A DNA stretch of 34,791 nt from assembly GCA_049969935.1 (NCBI GenBank), contig JBMFNX010000017.1:1-34791 (forward strand), given 5' to 3'. The position numbers were made by a program, and so were the translations under genes. The notes under the pieces were generated by a model. It was not told where the DNA came from, ran no database searches, and saw only the letters and a program-made list of their open reading frames with translations. Below are positions 33,008 to 34,791 of this stretch, piece by piece; the stretch's first letter is position 1, and every line of letters begins with the position of its first letter. This DNA is from JACIWG01 sp049969935. Lineage in GTDB: Archaea; Thermoproteota; Nitrososphaeria; JACIWG01.

Positions 33008-33855
33008 GAGTTCTAAAAAAATTTTGGAACTATGTTATTTATTTCTTGATAATGCTAACCGTATTAATAAGTATTTTTCCACCTCTATGGATGTTTTTAA
33101 CTTCATTGAAGAAACCTGTAGAAACATTCGCCAGACCCCCGGTACTCATACCGATGCCACCCACGCTTGAGAATTGGGCTGAACTTTTTAATCCAGCGGC
33201 AAAGTGGGAAGGAGATAGAATATTGTCGGTGATGATACCCAATAGTATTGTAGCCTCTTTAACATCAACTTTCTTAACTATATGTGCCAGTTTCTTAGCC
33301 GCTTATAGTATGTCAAGATTTAGGTTCAAAGGAAGGAAGCCCATCGCATTTTTAATAATTTCTACACGAATGCTTCCACCTATAGCTACAGTTATACCAC
33401 TTTACATAATGTTTGGACAATTAGGGTTACGCGACAATTTACTTGGTCTAATATTAGTTTATACAACTCTAAATATACCATTAGCTACGTGGATGCTTAA
33501 ATCATTTATAGATGAAGTGCCGAAAGCAATAGATGAGGCCGCCTTAGTTGATGGGGCAAGCAGACTTAACATACTGTTTAGAATTGTTTTACCATTATCT
33601 GCACCAGGTTTAGTTGCCACCTCCATTTTCAGCTTCTTGCTCGCATGGAACGATTTTGCAATCGCCTTCTTCTTAGTTGGATTGAAGGCAAAAACATTAC
33701 CTCTTCAATCTACAGCCTTTATAACTGAAGTAGGAGTATATTGGGGGCCAATGGGTGCATTTGGAACTTTAATGGCCGCTCCAGCCGTATTATTTGCTCT
33801 TCTCGCCTCAAAATATTTGATCAAAGGACTTACATTGGGTGCAGTAAAAGGTTGA
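33004..33855 (+). CDS. ABC sugar permease 2 (MalG/UgpE type)
   Basis: The 283-residue protein has six membrane helices and the EAA loop (I-D-E-A-A-L-V-D-G-A-S-R-L-N-I-L) near residue 180. The N-terminal E-N-W-A-E-L-F-N region after helix 1 is typical of this branch. It starts inside the stop of permease 1 (ATGA). No ATPase gene follows; a MalK/MsiK-like ATPase shared by several importers must be encoded elsewhere. Neither ATPase of the 17.8-21.6 kb operon is an obvious choice, since they overlap their own permease. Confidence 0.88.
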   Translation: MRVLKKFWNYVIYFLIMLTVLISIFPPLWMFLTSLKKPVETFARPPVLIPMPPTLENWAELFNPAAKWEGDRILSVMIPNSIVASLTSTFLTICASFLAAYSMSRFRFKGRKPIAFLIISTRMLPPIATVIPLYIMFGQLGLRDNLLGLILVYTTLNIPLATWMLKSFIDEVPKAIDEAALVDGASRLNILFRIVLPLSAPGLVATSIFSFLLAWNDFAIAFFLVGLKAKTLPLQSTAFITEVGVYWGPMGAFGTLMAAPAVLFALLASKYLIKGLTLGAVKG

Positions 33856-33878
33856 AGCGTCTCTAAACACATATTCTA

Positions 33879-33998
33879 TTACTGCCCGTGCAATCCAATA
33901 ACATCAGGTAATAGTTTAAGGAAACGTTCTTCAAAAACCAGTTTAACATAATTACTCCAAACGCATGGAACATCTATCCTTCCTAATTCAATTCACGA
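33879..33998 (-). other. Coding-like fragment without a start
   Basis: On the minus strand a 38-codon open stretch reads I-E-L-G-R-I-D-V-P-C-V-W-S-N-Y-V-K-L-V-F followed by E-E-R-F-L-K-L-L-P-D-V-I-G-L-H-G-Q and a stop. It looks like the tail of a real protein but has a stop just upstream and no start codon. It may be a gene remnant. I cannot name the family. Confidence 0.25.
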
Positions 33999-34008
33999 AC
34001 TTTTAAAC

Positions 34009-34275
34009 TTGGAAGAGGATAAGGCGAGGGAGCTGACGCAAGTTATAGTGGAGAAGTTCACAGGAAGAGAGGTTAGGAGAATAGTCAAGTATATGAGAGA
34101 AGGTTTTGAACTTGGCCCACCATACCCGTGGCAGGTATACTCGAACACCGAAAATGGAAATCGTGGGATAGAGAGGGCTCTAAACAACTGTATGGTAGCG
34201 CTAAAAACATGCATGTACAGGATAAACGAAACCATAGAAGACGTAGACGAATGGCCGATAAAAGAAATACTCTGA
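34009..34275 (+). CDS. Small hypothetical protein, possibly the 3' part of a broken gene
   Basis: I do not recognise this 88-residue acidic protein. It has two helical parts (A-R-E-L-T-Q-V-I-V-E-K-F; G-I-E-R-A-L-N-N-C-M-V-A-L-K-T-C) around a G-P-P-Y-P-W turn. The only start is TTG 34009. The frame continues upstream (S-I-H-E-L-L-N) to about 33950 without an ATG, while an ATG at 33965 opens a different frame that ends at 34006. This suggests a frameshifted or truncated gene. No promoter or ribosome site is clear. Confidence 0.4.
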   Translation: MEEDKARELTQVIVEKFTGREVRRIVKYMREGFELGPPYPWQVYSNTENGNRGIERALNNCMVALKTCMYRINETIEDVDEWPIKEIL

Positions 34276-34339
34276 CATCATGAGCAAATAAACATACAAC
34301 CTAATAAGCTAGAGAAACAACACTAAAAAAAAATAAAAG

Positions 34340-34350
34340 TTTATATTACA
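34340..34350 (+). promoter_or_regulatory. TATA-like element before the candidate structured RNA
   Basis: The sequence tttatatta (34341-34349) is preceded by an A-rich run (aaaaaaaaataaaag), resembling a TATA box with its BRE. Its centre is 26 bases before 34371, the first strong pair of the RNA stem described next. Confidence 0.4.
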
Positions 34351-34369
34351 ATGTTTTATGCCTCTTGGA

Positions 34370-34440
34370 AGAGGCCCGTCCAGAAAAATTGGATTCTTCC
34401 CCCAACCTTTTTCGGTTCAGACATATCGAGATGGGCCTCT
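34370..34440 (+). ncRNA. Candidate structured non-coding RNA
   Basis: AGAGGCCCGTC (34370-34380) pairs with GATGGGCCTCT (34430-34440) in an 11-bp closing stem with a single wobble. Inside lie hairpins CCAG/TTGG (34380-34383 with 34389-34392, sharing C34380) and AACC/GGTT (34404-34407 with 34414-34417, loop TTTTTC). The TATA-like element starts 29 bases upstream. Upstream GCCTCT (34360-34365) could pair with AGAGGC (34370-34375) instead, an alternative fold. It is not a tRNA (no T-loop) and has no box C/D motifs. Structure is seen; RNA status is inferred. Confidence 0.45.
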
Positions 34441-34527
34441 AAAGCATACTTTTAAAGCCTGCTACAAGATGCTGTCATACAAAAACATTCACATAATAAA
34501 ACTCAAAAATATTTTATATTAGAAATG

Positions 34528-34579
34528 TTAGCATAGGATAAGTTGGGTTAAAAAGCATCCTATGAAGGTAGGATGCTAA
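34528..34579. repeat. Nested, competing inverted repeats
   Basis: Three arms interlock: CATAGGAT (34532-34539) pairs with ATCCTATG (34557-34564); GCATCCTA (34555-34562) pairs with TAGGATGC (34569-34576); TTAGCAT (34528-34534) pairs with ATGCTAA (34573-34579). All pairings are perfect. Such hairpin sets occur at ends of IS200/IS605-type elements and at recombination or regulatory sites. No transposase is in view beyond them. Confidence 0.55.
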
Positions 34580-34594
34580 TGAAATTCTATAAAA

Positions 34595-34791
34595 ATAAAG
34601 AACGGATACGATGTTTTAAGGTGTCCGAGATATGATATGGTTATAAAGGAGGCTGGTGTGCCATTTAAGGAGTAGCATTTCGCAGTCCTAACAATGCATA
34701 TAGGCTCAACGCTGTATAGGATCATGGAGAAGGGTAGGCCCTTATGCAAGTGTGGATGCGGTACTCCAGTAAACTGGATTCTACAAGGGGG
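34595..34791 (+). pseudogene. Decayed zinc-finger-like gene fragment at the right edge
   Basis: One frame reads K-N-G-Y-D-V-L-R-C-P-R-Y-D-M-V-I-K-E-A-G, then V-P-F-K-E, an in-frame TAG (34672-34674), and H-F-A-V-L-T-M-H-I-G, ending C-K-C-G-C-G-T-P-V-N-W at the edge. C-P-x-x...H-x5-H resembles a C2H2 finger whose second Cys became Tyr, and C-K-C-G-C-G is metal-binding-like. No start precedes the first part. A short gene could instead begin at ATG 34694 and run off the window. Low certainty. Confidence 0.3.

Noticed and set aside
34371..34439. tRNA reading of the 7-bp stem GAGGCCC/GGGCCTC
   Set aside because: The distance suits a tRNA acceptor stem, but on neither strand is there a T-arm with a TTCRANY-type loop or a proper D-arm.
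34672..34674. In-frame TAG as a pyrrolysine codon
   Set aside because: The frame has no start, the zinc-finger-like pattern is already damaged, and no Pyl genes are seen; decay explains it better.

Overview
This window is archaeal chromosomal DNA with low G+C. Many first genes of transcription units have an A/T-rich TATA-like box about 25-30 bases before the start codon and no Shine-Dalgarno sequence, which suggests leaderless transcripts. Genes inside operons overlap or sit a few bases apart. Gene content includes a split lipoate ligase, a tungsto-pterin aldehyde oxidoreductase with its MoaD-like and radical SAM partners, GH1 and GH4 glycosidases, a sulfolobal-type beta-glycosidase, Thr-rich-stalk solute-binding proteins and DUF47. 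I infer a heterotrophic, probably thermophilic member of the Thermoproteota/TACK archaea. The genus cannot be read from the sequence.

Layout. 1-341: start of a sugar nucleotidyltransferase running off the left edge. 389-5513: CPBP membrane protease, then a sugar-utilisation block (GH4 glycosidase, MFS transporter, convergent GH1 glycosidase). 5565-8307: bipartite lipoate-protein ligase, MBL-fold hydrolase, a small unknown protein and a 5-formyl-THF cyclo-ligase-like protein. 8437-10371: acetyl-CoA synthetase. 10513-16572: an aldehyde:ferredoxin oxidoreductase locus whose MoaD-like and radical SAM maturation genes are separated from the enzyme by about 2.3 kb holding an AlbA_2/HTH regulator, a tandem palindromic operator, and decayed IS607-type and DDE transposase remnants. 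16618-21592: unknown protein, Nudix hydrolase, and an ABC importer with a fused double permease and two unequal ATPases. 21657-24725: DUF47 protein, unknown protein and two membrane proteins. 24788-27613: a threonine-synthase-fold protein fused to a PadR-like winged helix and lacking the PLP lysine, then an N-acylamino-acid racemase/OSBS-type enolase. 27724-30154: TauE exporter, DUF1634 protein, a Tat-signal SagB-type nitroreductase and a small histidine-bearing membrane partner. 30179-30489: frameshifted HEPN gene. 30654-33855: sugar-type ABC importer (binding protein and two permeases, no ATPase). 34009-34791: small ORF, a candidate structured RNA, nested inverted repeats and a decayed zinc-finger-like fragment.

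How the genes fit together. Import of glycosides or oligosaccharides (MFS, ABC) and their hydrolysis (GH1, GH4) would feed a fermentative or respiratory metabolism in which aldehydes are oxidised to acids by the AOR enzyme and acetate is activated by AcsA. Lipoate ligase would serve 2-oxoacid dehydrogenase or glycine cleavage complexes encoded elsewhere. The TauE-to-nitroreductase block looks like envelope sulfur or redox chemistry.

The strongest candidates for something undescribed are: the PLP-lysine-less threonine-synthase/PadR fusion (a possible one-component amino-acid or PLP-analogue sensor); the ABC ATPase pair whose defects fall in the same composite ATP site; the Tat-exported SagB-like protein with its membrane partner; the three TTCCGGAA palindromes phased at exactly 10 bp over a promoter; and the structured RNA near the right edge. 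All functional statements are from sequence reading only.
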